Shown here in pieces: positions 46,205 to 58,400 of a DNA stretch of 64,000 bases. This DNA comes from Owenia fusiformis (Eukaryota > Annelida > Polychaeta > Sabellida > Oweniidae): assembly GCA_903813345.2 (NCBI GenBank), contig CAIIXF020000002.1, positions 33,436,109-33,500,108 of the forward strand, read 5' to 3'. A model generated the notes under the pieces. The model searched no databases, was not told the DNA's origin, and was given only the letters and a program-made list of their open reading frames with translations. The position numbers were made by a program, and so were the translations under genes. Within the stretch, counting starts at the first letter, position 1. Each line of letters opens with the position of its first letter.

Positions 46205-47400
46205 TATTTCAAATTTTTAAAGTCAGTATCCTGACATATCTTTTCAAATGTATCAAAGGCACTGACCCAACATCCAAAAACCAATTCAGTTATTACTTCA
46301 CTCCAAACAATATTATTCATAGACATGAGACTAGACAACAATTCAAACTCAGATCAGCAACTTTTAGAACAAACATTGGCAAATATTCCATCAGTAAGCA
46401 GGGACCAGATTTATGGAATATATTACCTGATGAAGTTACTAAGTGCAACTCTATACCTCTTTTCAAGAAAAAAATCAAGTCATTTTTGATCAATCAATGA
46501 TAACAATCTCCAATTAGCTATTCACTTATGCTGTCTACCTAGTAGCTATTGTTATCGTTCTTTCTTTTTTTGATCATTGTTTTTATTCCATTATCTAATT
46601 GGCAAAGCCAACATATATCATCGCCTATCATTTTTCAAAGCACTTAACCTTATTCGAATTTACTGCTCAGAGACTGTAACTGGCAACCCAGTTTACTTTC
46701 CATATTGTTAAGACCATGCTGACGGGTGGGGGATGGGGGTGGGGAGTGCGAGGCTGGAGATACATAATTTACACAACACTGCTTGTCATGTTCATCTTCT
46801 CTGTGCGGATAATATGCCCATTAGGGTGTCATCCGCCTTATCTGTATGTTTCACCAGATGTTTGAAAATAAATAAATGAAATGAAAAAATGAAATATACA
46901 AGCACGTATTCACCTAACAAAATGATATTCTATAAATAAAAAATTAACATTATTCCGCAGATTTACTATTTTCTCCCTAAAATCTGGATACCTTAAATAC
47001 GGACCCGGCCTCCCAAATAAGCATAATAGAACTTTAATATTGATTTCATGACATAGTGTTATATACCAAATTGTTTGAAAATGAATTACCTTTAAAATGA
47101 TATATAAATCAATGTATTATATTGAACATAGCTATTTTTATTCTGATTTAAAGTTGGGTATTGTTTTTTTGGCCCACCCTGTATATAGATATTTTGTATA
47201 TGTATTTTACATACAAGCTATTTATCTTATCGAAGACTAGAATTTCCTGAAAGTGAATCTGAGAATTTCAAGTCTGATGAAGTTATTGTCAAGTGCGGTG
47301 TCCCCAAGGGTCCGTACTAAGACCCCTTTTATTCTTCATCTTGTTAATGATTTGTACTTGGCTTCTGATAAACTATAAAATTGGTGATTTATGCTTATGC

Positions 47401-47720
47401 CACTAATATTCCATGAAGGTCACATTAAGATTGGTTGTTACAAACAGTACAAACTTTAAATGTACAGAAAAACCAAACGAATATATGATATTTGAAAATA
47501 AAGAATATCTGTCTGATTAAATAAAAATTGCAAAAGCTAATATAGAAAAACAAGATGAGATTTCTGGGAGTTGTCTTGGGCACAGGTTTCCAATTTAATC
47601 GGAATGATACATCAAACGAATTATCCACACTTTAAAATCAAAAATGATAAATCATAACGCTAATCTATTTCTATCTCAATTACTGTCTGTTAAATATGAA
47701 TCTTGCCACACGTAAGCCAT
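47401..47720. other. gene-free stretch
   Basis: No feature recognised between the LINE remnant and the next TIR element. Confidence 0.4.
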
Positions 47721-47724
47721 TGTT

Positions 47725-48898
47725 ATCCCACCGAACGAAGTTCGAGGGGGACATAGAAAAGCCGTCCGTCCGTTCGTCCGTCCGTCCGTCCGTTCGTGTG
47801 TCCGGGCAATAACTCAAATACCGGTTGACGGATTTCATTCAAATTTTATAGGCTTATGCCTTATGGGTGTAGGACCTCTGCTCGAGAAGGAATTTCCAAT
47901 ATGGCCACTAAATTCAAAATGGCGGCCATTTTTCCGAAAAAATATAATCTTTAATAACTCAAATATTAGTGGATGGATTTGGTTCAAATTTTATATGCTG
48001 TTGCCTGGGTACAAAGGAGCCTTGCTCAAGAAGACATTTTCAAGATGGCCACCATATTTCAAAATGGCGGCCATTTTTTGGAAAAAATATAATCTTTGAT
48101 AACTCAAATACTAGTAAATGGATTTGGTTCAAATGTTATATGCTGTTGCCTGGGTACAAAGGAGCCTTGCTCAAGAAGACATTTTCAAGATGGCCACCAT
48201 ATTTCAAAATGGCAGCCATTTTTCGTAAAAAAACGTTATGTTTGATAACTCAAATACCATTGAATGGATTTGGTTCAAATTTTACATGCTGATGCCTAGG
48301 GACATAGGAGCTCTTCTTGAGAAGGGATTTTCAAGATGGCAGCTAAATTTCAAAATGGCCGCCATTTTTCATAAAAGAACGTAACCTTTGATAACTTAAA
48401 TACCAGTTGATAGATTTAGTTCAAATTCTATATGCTGATGCCGAGAGAAAAAGAAGTTCTACTCAAGAAGATATTTTCAAGATGGCCACTGAATTTCAAA
48501 ATTGCCGCCATTTTTCTTAAAAAAGCATTATCATTGATAACTCAAATACCATTGGATGGATTGACTTCACATTTTGTATACTGATGCCTAGAGATAAGGG
48601 AGCTCTGCTCGAGAAGAAATGTTCAAGGTGGCTGATATTTATGGAAATCTCTGCCATTTTTCATTAAACATGTAGTCCTTGATAACTCAAGTACCAGTTG
48701 ACGGATTTGGAATAAATTGTATATGCTGATGCCTTGGGACATAGGAACTCTGCTAAAGAAGAAATCTAAAGATGACAGCTGAATATGGCAACCATGTTTT
48801 ATGAAAAATAATCTTTGATAATTCAAATACCAGTGGATGGATTTGGCTCAAATTTTATATGGCCGCTATTTATCAAAACATGGTTTGTTCGGTGGGAT
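47725..48898. mobile_element. TIR element with TCCG microsatellite and YY1-like motifs, longest copy
   Basis: ATCCCACCGAAC at 47725 and GTTCGGTGGGAT ending 48898 are perfect 12-bp inverted repeats. After (GTCC)n comes the AATAACTCAAATACCGGTTG leader. Six or so tandem ~150-bp units follow, each with TTTGATAACTCAAATACNAG, ATGCTGATGCC and CAAAATGGCGGCCATTTTT. No ORF of its own; apparent ORFs just follow the repeat. Confidence 0.8.
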
Positions 48899-49022
48899 TT
48901 GCTACTCCGTGGAATTGCTGTTTTTCTAGTTCACTTTTGGAATCTTACTTTTGTTTTTCACATGCACCTGAAGGATTGACATAAAGTAGCTCGCCCAAGT
49001 GAGTGCAAACAAAGACCCTTCT

Positions 49023-49210
49023 CAGGCCCGTAGCCAGGGGGGGGGTCCCCCCCCTGGCCAAAAAATCTTTCAAAATCATGCAGTTTTTCACCATTTTGAG
49101 CACTTCTCAAGTGATTTTAGCCATACTTGGGCCAAAATTGTCAAATGTGAACCCCCCTGGAAACTTTTGAAAACTGAACCCCCCCTTGGCAAATCATCGC
49201 TACGGGCCTG
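49023..49210. mobile_element. MITE of the CAGGCCCGTAGCCAGG family, copy 4
   Basis: Ends CAGGCCCGTAGCCAGG and CGCTACGGGCCTG, flanked by a perfect 6-bp duplication CCTTCT (49017-49022 and 49211-49216). Together with copy 1 this sets the duplication length for the family. Confidence 0.9.
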
Positions 49211-49216
49211 CCTTCT

Positions 49217-50438
49217 CGACTTCAAGTGAATTCTCAAACCTGCACGGCAGATATGATAGAGTGGCCTACTTACTTTCTGTACCTTTTATACATTAAAAAA
49301 ACTAAATCGTAAAATGCACCTGCATACAGGTAAAGTAACATGCAATAGCTCTATACAATACAACATGCTAACAACCCCATTCAGATAAGACTTACAAAAA
49401 AACATTAAGAATACATACAGTAGTTGACCCTTAGTGTCAGAACGATGCTTATTTTTAGAACCGTTAAAGGTACTCAATATGGCACCACAAATACCCTGCG
49501 TGCAGAGTCTAGTTAAACTACGAAGTCGAAGCTCTCTTTTAAGAAGTAAAGTCAAACGATTGAAAAGGGTACACCACAAATGAAGAGGCCTATGGTAACT
49601 TGATGACATTTACCTCAATTTTTGCTTTTTGATTCTTCTATTTTCTAAATAGAATATTTGTATTGAATGTTAATTGAATCATCGTTTAAAGGGTAACACC
49701 ATATGAAAGAAACGAGAGCAATATTTTCAGTAAGTTACAGTGTCATTGCTCATTTTCAAAAGGAGCAACGAGATTAATATTACAATGGTAAACGGTAAAT
49801 CGTCTATTATAACAATGTTGTTAGATGCATATACAGATGTATTTTATTTTTACATGAATACTTTTCATTTCATATAATTTACAGATCTCGGCTTGACATC
49901 CTTTTGGATATATGAAGCCTTTTTATTATATTCATATTTAAATATAGAGAGCTGATGCTTGAACATCAAATTGCATTCGAAAGAAAATGAAGAATTAAGT
50001 TAATAAACAAGAAAAAGAAACGAGAGAGAAAGCTGCAGGTTTCGCATTGTATAACTTGATTTACTTGACAATAATAAATTACAAAAAAAGTTTATGGGAC
50101 TCTCGCTTATATTAATAAAGTCTACACTAACATGATGTAAATAAATAACTGTATGCTATGCGAAGTCTGCATCTTTCTCAGCTCTCTGTTTGAAAAATAT
50201 GGATCTAACAATTTTAAATCAGCATTAGATCAAAAATCCAGGAAACACAGAGGCAAAATTGGAATAAACTCCCGAAATCAAAAGCAGAAATATATTCAAG
50301 GAGTTTCATCAAATGTTTTTGTGATGTCAAATGTCAGTGTGTCCTTTGTAATTTATCAGATTCTCAGAATGTATCATTGAAAACTTACTAATAGGCACAT
50401 GGGGTCTGCTGTTTCTTGTATTTTAATAGGGGCATATA
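49217..50438. other. gene-free stretch
   Basis: No coding exon, RNA or clear repeat. The open frames here have no recognisable domain and no splice support. Confidence 0.4.
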
Positions 50439-51050
50439 CGGGGTGAATCAAAAAAGGTAACCCAATCAAATCTTAACAATTCAGTCATCCAGCGTGGGTT
50501 TAAAACCATATTTGGCAAAATTGAACCTTGTTCAATGTTCCTTCATTCATTCAAGTTTAATTGGTCTATTTCAAATGGTCAAGATTTTATGGCCATTTTA
50601 CAAAACATGCTCAAAATGCCGGTGTGAAAGAAATTATGGTCCCCCGGGGATAATGGTCTCCCTTCTTAACAGCCCTTACTGGCCCTGATTGTGTATAAGA
50701 TAATAAGGGAAAGAGGTCACCATATAAATCAATGGAGAGTAGGATCATAATTTGATAGGACCTCCTTCCCTTTTACACCTGTCTTGGTTTGGCGGCAAAT
50801 TTGAACGCATCGGGTGAAGTTTTCTGATCACACGCTCACAGATATCTTGTGTAATTGCTCTCATTTGCCCTCTAATTTCTTGTTTCAGCTCTCTGAATGC
50901 TTCAAGGTTTGTTGCACACATTATCTTTGAAATAATCCAAAGATAAAATTCCAGGGTTTCATATTGGGTATGTTTTATCATTTGAAGCACGTTTTGTATG
51001 GCCATAAAATCTAAAAACTGTGAAAATATATCCCCCATTGAATTAATATT
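50439..51050 (-). mobile_element. mariner-like transposon fragment with transposase tail
   Basis: Starts CGGGGTGAATCAAAAAAGGT after TA. The minus strand at 51038-50745 encodes LEAFRELKQEIRGQMRAI, then CERVIRKL and RCKREGGPI. This is the shape of the C-terminus of mariner-type transposases (LEELK..IRREI..I...R......C....GGH). An inverted block (50580-50615 against 50985-51020) suggests long TIRs with the middle deleted. The outer right end is not found. Confidence 0.6.
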
Positions 51051-51359
51051 GTCTAAAAATTACATAAAACTCTCATAATCCTCACCTACCTTGAAATTTT
51101 TTACAGATATCCATTTCATTCATTGAAAATACAGAAACAATTCGTAGTGGGCACAGTTAATTAAAGTGTCCGGTAATGCTGGTGACGTGTACATGTTGCA
51201 CCGTAGCAGATTAGAAGAGTTGATTTTATCTGGGTGTGTAAGCTACATGTACACCGACACTTCAGCGTTGTTTAGTTCAGTGTGGTTTGGTTACAACTAG
51301 GTGATATTACCAGGACAAAACAATTATTCCTTGGAAATGTTAACTTGAAACTCACAGTT

Positions 51360-51480
51360 TTGACTGAAAAACCATGCGAAAAGTGTACAGAATGGTGAAA
51401 AACTGCATGATTTTGAAAAAATTATGGCAAGGGAAAGGGGGCGGGGGGAGGGGGCTCAGCTCTCTGACTACGGACCGGTG
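51360..51480. mobile_element. MITE of the CAGGCCCGTAGCCAGG family, copy 5 (degenerate)
   Basis: Shared internal GGTGAAAAACTGCATGATTTTG and an eroded right end GACTACGGACCGG. The left end is lost. Confidence 0.6.
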
Positions 51481-51829
51481 CATTAGGATAATAGTAGTAA
51501 TTTTGATATATATGTACATATAATATACATTACACCCATAACATTTCGCCAGGCCAACATTCACTTCCACAGCCATGGTCATATAGAGCGTTATGTAATG
51601 CCAATAATTGGTTTGGTAAAGTATATGTCATGGTGTACTACTGTACTACTCGTGTTGAAACAACAAAACTGCATATATAGCAATACGTTTATTCAGCATT
51701 TACAAAGTATTGCTCAAATAGTCATCTGCAATTTCAATGATGAAACTTGTATGGTAATATCGTAACGACCCGAGACGTCTCTTGGGAGCTGTAGAACAAG
51801 CCAGATATAGACATGGAAGGGAGTGTGCT

Positions 51830-51905
51830 AGATTCAATGATCAAACCCAGAACGTTCCGCTTCAGAGTCCGATGCTCTCTGCCCCTGAGCCATAAGGGCT
51901 AACCA
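51830..51905 (-). repeat. tRNA-Gln(CTG)-like relic, probably a SINE head
   Basis: The minus strand reads TTATGGCTCAGGGGCAGAGA (D-arm/box A-like), a possible anticodon loop CTCTGAA with CTG, then GGGTTTGATCATT (box B-like). The acceptor stem does not close, and the anticodon and T stems have mismatches. It is therefore a pseudogene or tRNA-derived SINE, not a working tRNA. Confidence 0.4.
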
Positions 51906-52190
51906 CTACAGCTCGGGGTTTGTAGTAGCAACTAGTTATCGAGGGTCATTACACATCTATGTTCAATATCGACACACGACGTTCTTTTAACACCTTCCTC
52001 AGTGGCTTACCTATGACGCTAGTCGAGATGGATTTCTTTTTAATAACGCCTGTACACATAATGCACATATTTATTCATACCTTTTTGGACACAAACAGAC
52101 TTTAAGAAAGCAAAACAGCTGCGGAGTAAATAAGGAGCCTTGAAGAAAAAATCAATTCATTGATTTTGTACCGTGTGGAGTGCGCTCTTC

Positions 52191-52198
52191 TATATAAG
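52191..52198 (+). promoter_or_regulatory. candidate TATA box of the SLC22 gene
   Basis: TATATAAG lies 218 bp before the start codon and predicts transcription from about 52220. The ~190-nt leader would then contain a six-codon uORF (ATG at 52320, stop at 52338-52340). It would also contain an overlapping out-of-frame uORF (ATG at 52384, weak context, ending at 52524). Confidence 0.45.
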
Positions 52199-52408
52199 TA
52201 CAAAGTAGCAGTGCATCGCTCGCTGGTGATTAGTGATTATACAATACTATTAAAGCGTGCTGCAGACGTAAGACCAGAGCTTGCCAAAGTGTTTTATTAT
52301 ATACTTTGGTTTTTGCTACATGTGGGCAAATAAACATTAGGAGTCTGTCAGGAGTAGTGTTATTATCTGTACTCTCTGTGCTTATGCAGAACTACATCAC
52401 TAGGGAAC

Positions 52409-55400
52409 ATGGCGATCTCATTCGACGATATCTTGAAGGAAATAGGAGAATTTGGACGTTACCAAAAGATACAATATTTATTGTTATGTTTTGTGTCGAT
52501 ATTTTCCGCATTCCTCTCATTTAACATGGTCTTCACTGGAGCCACCCCGGAACATTTTTGCAAACGGACACCAGACGAAACCTGGTCTAACATTACACCT
52601 TGGTATGATAACACCACATATTTCTTGAACCGTTCTTCAATCGGCGATTCTATTGGATTAAATACATCATCGAGAGAGCAATGTTTTACCATAGAGAGAA
52701 GTATTAATGGATCTGATGTTAAATCGGCTTGCAAATATGGCTGGATTTACAGTACAGAAGAGTATTCATCTACAATTGTTTCACAGGTATACATATCATG
52801 TATTTCATAGTTACTAGCTTGATCAAAACATCTTAGGCTCGGGAACTTAGTGCAACTTTAATAAAAAGCCTAATTTTCAATGAGGAAATTACATCTTAAT
52901 ATTCTGTTCTCTATAATGTAATGTAATACTTGATTAAAAATTGTGTACAATAAAACCCCGATATGACTATATACCGTTCGTAGAAATAAAATTAAACCCT
53001 GATATGTTAAACCTAAATATTAGTATCTTTAAACGTATAGATGTACCTCATAAAATGACTGATAAAATGACAAAAGGTATACTACTAATCGTTTATATAA
53101 ACCATACCAGGTCATACATACAAGGGCCGATCAAAAAGTTTCTTTCCGTTGGCTCTAGATTTTATAATAAGAGGGGTTCGGATGCTCTAACTTTAACATG
53201 AGACAGGATAGATAGTCTGCTTGGAACTGTACGAGTTTCATATAAATTGGTTTAGGCCTATTGGTAGTGAAACAGAGTCAATGCATATTTTCAATGACTA
53301 AGTTAGGTGGATCAGCGTTATATAACATATCTGTCTGGACATTTACCGACATCGTTTACAACCTCTCATAAGAAGGCCTTCAACACATGTTTTTGGATTG
53401 GATAAAAACTACTTAAACATGGTTACTATTACAGTCTGTTGACATATAACTCTACTTAGTGTAAGGAATTTTCAAAACTGCTGCTTAATACATTTTTTTT
53501 ATAAAAACGCTGCTCCAACTAACTTAATCACTGGAAATGTGTACATTGACTCTATGTCACTACCATTATGTGGAACTCAAAATGTTTAAAGCAAACTTAT
53601 TACCCTGTCTCATATTAAAGTTTGAGCATCCAACTTCTCTTATTATAAAATCTAGAGCCAACGGTAAGAAACATTTTGATCGGCCCTTGTATAACCCATA
53701 TGATATAAATGAACTGTACCAGTACATATCATATTCCATACTTGATTTATAATCAAAATTATATGGGCTGATCGGTGTAACCTCCTTGGCATCTATGTAA
53801 TTGTTTTTGTAACTGCTTCGAAAAATAAAACATATATCATAAACAAAATGAAATAACGATGAAATCAGAAAAAATATTGGCCTGGCTTGTCAGTGGGGTT
53901 TTATTTTTGGAAAATGTCCATAGATATGAACATTGTCATATTTTTCCTTGTGATAATGAATTGATTAAAAAAAAGATATATATGTCTTTAGAAAATAGTT
54001 ATACACCAAGATATAAACGTCTGAAATTGTTTGCAATAACATACATGGGCTTTTTACCAATGATTCCAGATCATATTTTAATGTCAAGTTGACAAGTTGT
54101 CAAGTTTCCTTTGGTCGCTAATCGTTCGCCCCTGTGAGCCAACACTCAGTACGAAATATTAATCATTAAAGAGTATATCATTCATACATTTCGTATCTTT
54201 AAAATTGTAATTATGTAATTCATTTCATTTTGACACTAATCTACCTGAAATTTAAACCCCACTTAGGAAGCAACACAATATAATGAACTGTAGAATGTAC
54301 AGTTGTAACAAAGAAGAGTGCATTCTTTTTTCTTTAAAAAAGTTGACATTTGGCAATATATCCAAAACCAGTGTGGAACAAAAGCTGCTCGCTGAGCTAA
54401 TTACATCATATTCACTCATTTAATAGTTGATTAGTAAACACAAAAAGAAATCAAATTTTAAACTATACCTGGCCTGTTACATGCAGAGCGCTAAAATTGA
54501 ACCATGTGCAACATAATCCATAGTGTCTATGTCAGCTTAACCATCGTAAATCTTAACTGTAGACATTCAATTTCAGCCTCTACTAGTTCCAGTTACATTG
54601 ACATTATATTAAATGCACCTCTATTTTTAACCAAAAAGCAACGAGGTAAGAGCCTGGCTACGCTACATTTCCGGCTACGCTACATTGACTAAGTTTCATT
54701 AAAGGGACAATGAATCCATGCGTTTTCAAAAATTGTAGACATAATTTTCACTTACCTTTTATTATACTGCTTAATACATTACTTTTTTATTTTAACGTCG
54801 ATTAGTTTCTTAAACATAACAATATATCAATATGTTGTCCTGTTACAAATGCATGTAAAAAATACTTCGAAATACTAGTAGTAGTAGATATATATAAATT
54901 GTCAGTAATTATTGTGTCCCGAACGAGTCTAGAAGAACTACACGTCCTAGATATTTGGTGAATTCTGAGGGTACTGATGTTAGAGTCCATGGCACAATAG
55001 TTTTCATTAATAAAATATTAATTCAATTTTTACAGAATTCACAATGATTTTAAGTTAAGGTATGGACGAATTCACAATGATTTTAAGTTAAGGTACGGAT
55101 AAACTACGTATGTATACTGGGTTTTACGAGAAATAATAGCTGAGTGGGCCCTGGGCCGAGGCCATTAGTTCTCATAAAACCCAGTATTTAAACGTTTTTA
55201 ATGATTTCAATTAACGATTTTGCCGTGCTTGTACACCAAGTATGTTTAAAGCCGTGTACATCAATGAGGTGTAAATTAATGGACGGTGTATAACCTGCAC
55301 ATTAAATTACTCAAGCATGCCAAAGGATGAGTAGTCCAAGGGATGAGTTGTCTAGCATGTCTAGGGGATTAGTTGTTCAAGGGGTTGTCTAGGGGATGAG

Positions 55401-58400
55401 CTGTCCAGGGATGAGTTGTCTAGGGGATGAGTTGTCCAGGGATGAGTTGTCTAGGGGATGAGTTGTCCAGGGATGAGTTGTCTAGGGGATGAGTTGTCCA
55501 GGGATGAGTTGTCTAGAGGATGAGTTGTCCAGGGATGAGTTGTCTAGGGGATGACTTGTCCAGGGGATGAGTTGTCTAGGGGATGAGTTGTCTAGGGGAT
55601 GAGTTGTCTAGGGGATGAGTTGTCCAGGGATGAGTTATCTAGAAGATGAGTTGTCCAGGGATGAGTTGTCTAGGGGATGACTTGTCTAGGGGATGAGTTG
55701 CCCAGGGATGAGTTGTCTAGGGGATGACTTGTCTAGGGGATGACTTGTCTAGGGGATTAGTTGTCCAGGGGATGAGTTGTCTAGGGGATGAGTTGTCCAG
55801 GGATGATTTGTCTAGGGGATGAGTTGTCCGGTTACCCACGGAGGTAACATATTCTATTTTTATTCAGAGATTCCAGAAACGGCCATCTTTGACTTTAGGT
55901 ATCATCTTTTATATTTCAAGTGGAACCTTGTTTGTGATAACAAATGGCAGAGAGGAACCGCAAAATCGATATTCTTTGCTGGCCGTCTAGCAGGTGCATT
56001 GATCTTTGGTCAACTCTCTGATAGGTAAGTTGGTGTTGTAGTCTTTGATCAACCCTCGGATTTGTAATGATGGTGAAGAGGTTAATGTCATGTCGTTTAA
56101 GTGAATTACAGAAGTTAAAAGCACTTTTTCGATAAGAGCTTTTCGATAAATACAATGAAAGTGAGGACTGATCCTCTACCAAATACATAGTCTTCACTAA
56201 CTGCATCACGGCAGATATGACCGGGGGCAGATGTCGTGGGTAAATAACCAAACGTATTAAATCTAAAATCAGCTGCAAGCAAAGTATTGTTGTATTCATA
56301 TTTCAAATTTTATTAATATAGTAATAACCTTTTAATAAATTTGTACAAAATGACCACACGCACGCAGTCGAATATTATACATGAAAAATCCAATAAAAAG
56401 ATTGCCATCTTGACAAAATATGTGGAATTTATGTGTTTAATTAGCACTTTATTTTTTGATTTAGATTTGGTAGGAAGCCGGTGTTTATAAGCGCCCTATG
56501 TCTCCAGATAGTATCGGGGGTGATCGTGGCACTGTCGGTGAATATGATCATGTTCTACGTGTTTTATTTGATTTTGGGAATGATGCAGACTGGTGTCTTC
56601 TTGGTCGCCTATGTAATGGGTAGGTCCAATAGTTTCTCCTCACCATACGTAAGTAGGTCCACTAGTTACCCCTCTCTAGGCTACAAGTCATGTATACAAA
56701 CCACACCCCGGACCCATTTGCAACTGCAAAACTCATCAACTCATCCCCATTTATAACTTTATATTAACAAGTCTATTATTACCACACGACGCCCTTTAAG
56801 ATCTACTCATATATGGGAATATCTAATTATGAGAAAATTTAGAAGTATTTTAGACGTTTTATTTAGGCTGAAAGAATGAAATTTATGTCATATAGTTGCA
56901 TGTTATCTATTTTATTTTGCCTCGCCTATTTTTGGGACATGTCTTTTCCATTGACCAATTAGATTGGCAAATCAACATTTTGTTTGTTTCCTAAATATTA
57001 TTCTTTTATTAAAAATATTGGAAAGTTTAGTAATGAACCAAAATAGGTATTCTACTTTTCTAAATATTCGGGAAAATTATTTTTTACATCGGATACTTGG
57101 AATGATTGAATATGCTTACAACTAATTTGTTTGCTTATCATCAATCCCAAAAAGCTATTACAATTCATCTGTGGCTGAAAATCAATGATCGAGTCTATCT
57201 TTTGTAACCGTTGCACATGTCATTCATCAGTTTGACGCATGTGAAAATGAACAAAGCCTTGTCATGACATTATGCCAATCTGTAAGTTAATGCAAATGAT
57301 TACAAAAGCGGAACAATTTAATAGATACGGGAACGCTGGCCTTGAAAACGGCGACTTACCCGTCTGATATGTCATCCTATCTTGTTGGGAAGATAAAAAC
57401 TACCGGATGTATTACCATACCATATAAGGAACACTTTAATATTGATAAATTAATTCTCTAAAACTGGTTTTAAACTATTAAATATCAGGAATATCAACTC
57501 TTTATTCCATGGATTTAGTTTGTGCAATGTTATGTTCCAGGGAGCGAATTGGTTGGTCCGTCATACAGGAAAATCGCGGGGTTCGGAATCCAATATTTTT
57601 ATTCAATTGGATATATGATCCTCGCAGGGTTAGCTTATTTGATCAGGGACTGGCGACACCTTATGCTCACGATAAGCATACCTGGTGTTGTGTTTTGCTC
57701 ATATTACTGGTAAGAAACTGGTTCCAGTGTGTGTTTAGATGTTATATATAGATACTGTACGTAGTTTTAAGTACATCACGTGCATAAGTGAAAGTAACGA
57801 ATATTGTAATCACGTATTAAAAAATTTGTGTAATCTTAAAAGAGAAACTCTCTCTCCCTCTCTCTTTGCATATTTTACTGTTATAATGGAATTATATTGC
57901 CCAATGCCCATTCTCCATTTCCATGGCAACTGATTAGGGCTATATTTCCAAAGCAATAACCTATCACATGTTATACCTAACGTCAAAGCTTTATATTGGT
58001 ATCAGAAATGTCCATGTGGTCAGCAGCAAACTCAAACCCCTCAAAAAATGGATTTTTCAGAATTTCTCCACATATATTACACTATGTTAGACTCAATGCT
58101 ATACTTTATGCTGTGTATATATCTACATTTTTTATTCAGTTTTATTCATTGAAATCAATCAATTCAAAATCAATTCAAAACATTTCATTTTATTTAAATA
58201 CATTTGAACACATACAAAGGTTTAAAAGAAAACAAGTTTAAAAGAAACAAGTGAATGGTTGATAAGGTGGCATTAAAACATTTCTCAAAGAATTGTGCAC
58301 TGAGCTTTAAAATACATAAATTTATTCTAAATGGTAAGAGTCGATCACCATTCACAAAAAGAGATAGCTTGTCTTGTCGGTACTTATACACTCGATAGTT

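Larger units (their letters stand above)
44938..46895 (+). mobile_element. 5'-truncated LINE inserted in the transposon's TIR
   Basis: The end of an ORF2: FLGTLIDEHLSWKAHI, HLLDKKSLKHIYYSLIYSYL and LNYNLIVWGN (44957-45270), then after an insertion VSILTYLFKCIKG and GPDLWNILPDEV...FKKKIKSFLINQ with a stop at 46500. A ~370-bp 3' UTR follows, then a tail of AAATAAATAAATGAAATG-type repeats (46867-46895). CR1/Jockey-like by the post-RT region. Interrupted by the Tc1-like element at 45271. Confidence 0.8.
44109..47181 (-). mobile_element. mariner/Tc1-like DNA transposon with ~280-bp TIRs
   Basis: Ends CAGGGTGGGCCAAAAAAAAC and its inverse, flanked by TA in a (TA)n tract. The inverted repeats extend about 280 bp (44109-44390 and 46905-47181). 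The right arm is split further by a LINE insertion (its continuation is at 44878-44937). A transposase remnant lies at 44510-44870. Confidence 0.8.
43590..47400 (+). mobile_element. remnant of a LINE reverse transcriptase, split by other elements
   Basis: The left part (43610-43945, then 44055-44095) reads like the start of a Jockey/CR1-like RT: FSEELKIVKVFPVFKNG, MFEKI and ALLEFIEDYL. The right part (47215-47395) reads like VIVKCGVPKGP followed by FFILLMIC-like sequence (the GVPQGS...LLFLLYINDL block), with several frame breaks. About 70 residues between them are missing, and it is interrupted by a 102-bp MITE and a 3.07-kb transposon. Long dead. Confidence 0.75.

Noticed and set aside
47863-48292. 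Frames with repeated DGFGSNFICCCLG-like and WPPYFKMAAIF-like peptides
   Set aside because: They follow the ~150-bp non-coding units of a TIR element, with no start, splice or domain support.
49286-49609. A 107-codon minus-strand frame
   Set aside because: No recognisable domain, no splice signals and no repeat relation; treated as a chance frame.
55819-55920. Open frame running into SLC22 exon 2 from upstream
   Set aside because: The family-conserved junction [15 protein letters not shown] places the exon start at 55921 after TTTCAAG; the upstream frame is chance.
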